Below, in pieces: positions 63,700-64,000 of a stretch of 64,000 nucleotides of DNA (positions are counted from its first letter, which is position 1; the number at the start of each line of letters is the position of its first letter). The stretch is taken from contig CAZUWH010000004.1 of assembly GCA_964624075.1 (NCBI GenBank), positions 62,001 through 126,000 on the forward strand. The letters run 5' to 3'. The notes under the pieces were generated by a model that worked only from the letters and a program-made list of their open reading frames with translations, had not been told where the DNA came from and searched no databases. Position numbers and translations under genes: made by a program. The stretch comes from CAZUWH01 sp964624075. Lineage in GTDB: Bacteria; Pseudomonadota; Alphaproteobacteria; Rhodospirillales; Rhodospirillaceae.

Positions 63700-64000
63700 G
63701 GACACCTCCAGAAACCCTCCCCCTCGGAGCGGGGAAGGGGGTCTTCCCGCTGGGGGGAGAGTCGAGGGGTGGATATTCTCGCCTGAACCCTGTCAGCCTT
63801 CTGGACACCTCTAATACGGAGTTAGGAAATTTTCCAGACTCCGTATAATAGAGTCCGGAGGAATCGAGAGGGTGTGGGGGAGGGCTTGCAGATCCCAGGC
63901 AGAGAGCTTCATGCCCCCCTTGATCCTCTCCCGACGGACCCCGTCTCTGAAAAAGACCCCCTCCCTCTGACGGGCAGACTCCCTCCCCCTTGAATCAGGG
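63700..64000. repeat. GC-rich repeat array at the 3' edge
   Basis: Contains the module GGGGGTCTTCCCGCTGGGGG (63738-63757), then a small inverted repeat (GGAGTTAGGAAATTTTCCAG-ACTCCGTATAATAGAGTCCGG region, about 63815-63860). Next is the tail CTTCATGCCCCCCTTGATCC, then TCTCCCGACGGACCCCGTCT, shared with 39530-39590 and 1680-1730. No gene seen in 63678-64000. Confidence 0.55.

Overview
The window comes from an alphaproteobacterium, most likely of the order Rhodospirillales. Protein families and gene neighbourhoods support this: tilS-ftsH; lnt next to an XRE regulator; a DUF1285-NUDIX-DUF6111-cca run; moxR-DUF58-DUF4159; a B12-dependent ribonucleotide reductase; and a flagellar order fliF-fliG-fliH-fliN-flbD-flhA-flhF-flhG-fliK with a second block flgI-flgJ-flgN-flgK-flgL. 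I assign no species. The sequence is a draft: 10-N gaps sit at 48435-48444 and 55396-55405.

The main theme is selective gene decay. Large housekeeping genes are open from end to end (alaS, ftsH, tilS, prpE, cca, lnt, nrdJ, rne, topA). Nearly every flagellar gene is broken by stop codons, frameshifts or large deletions. The fliF-fliK block also carries an inversion of about 1.45 kb that cuts fliH and flbD in two. Other casualties are the hicA/hicB toxin-antitoxin pair, an XRE regulator, an IS110-type transposase, dprA, otsA, an fkbM methyltransferase gene, a cyclic-nucleotide-binding protein and a GAF/HD-GYP protein. This looks like a lineage that recently lost motility, natural transformation and trehalose synthesis. 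General sequencing error is a poor explanation, because the damage is gene-specific and includes deletions and an inversion.

Layout. 1-2.9 kb: thiol-sensor-like ArsR regulator, cbiX with a recognisable promoter, dead hicAB and XRE genes. 2.9-9.4 kb: alaS, dead IS110 element, then yqaA-dsbB-coq7. 9.6-15.8 kb: flgIJNKL ruins. 16-22 kb: tilS-ftsH and divergent prpE. 22-29.7 kb: four-gene moxR/DUF58/DUF4159/membrane-protein cluster, with DUF58 interrupted at a 16-base homopolymer. 29.7-32.6 kb: DUF1285-NUDIX-DUF6111-cca operon. 32.8-36.4 kb: damaged regulators and a SemiSWEET transporter. 37-43.5 kb: XRE regulator, lnt, and nrdJ with two NrdR boxes. 44-53.6 kb: dead fkbM, rne, topA, dead dprA, dead otsA. 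53.8-62.9 kb: ruins of fliF-fliK. 63.3 kb: a ModE-like regulator.

Intergenic space is littered with a GC-rich palindromic repeat family. Its best copy (43981-44136) has near-perfect terminal inverted repeats and looks like a non-autonomous element. I found no CRISPR array, prophage, rRNA or convincing tRNA. No intact defence system or clearly undescribed multi-gene system is present. The most unusual features are the fliH/flbD inversion, the palindromic repeat family and the homopolymer-interrupted DUF58 gene.
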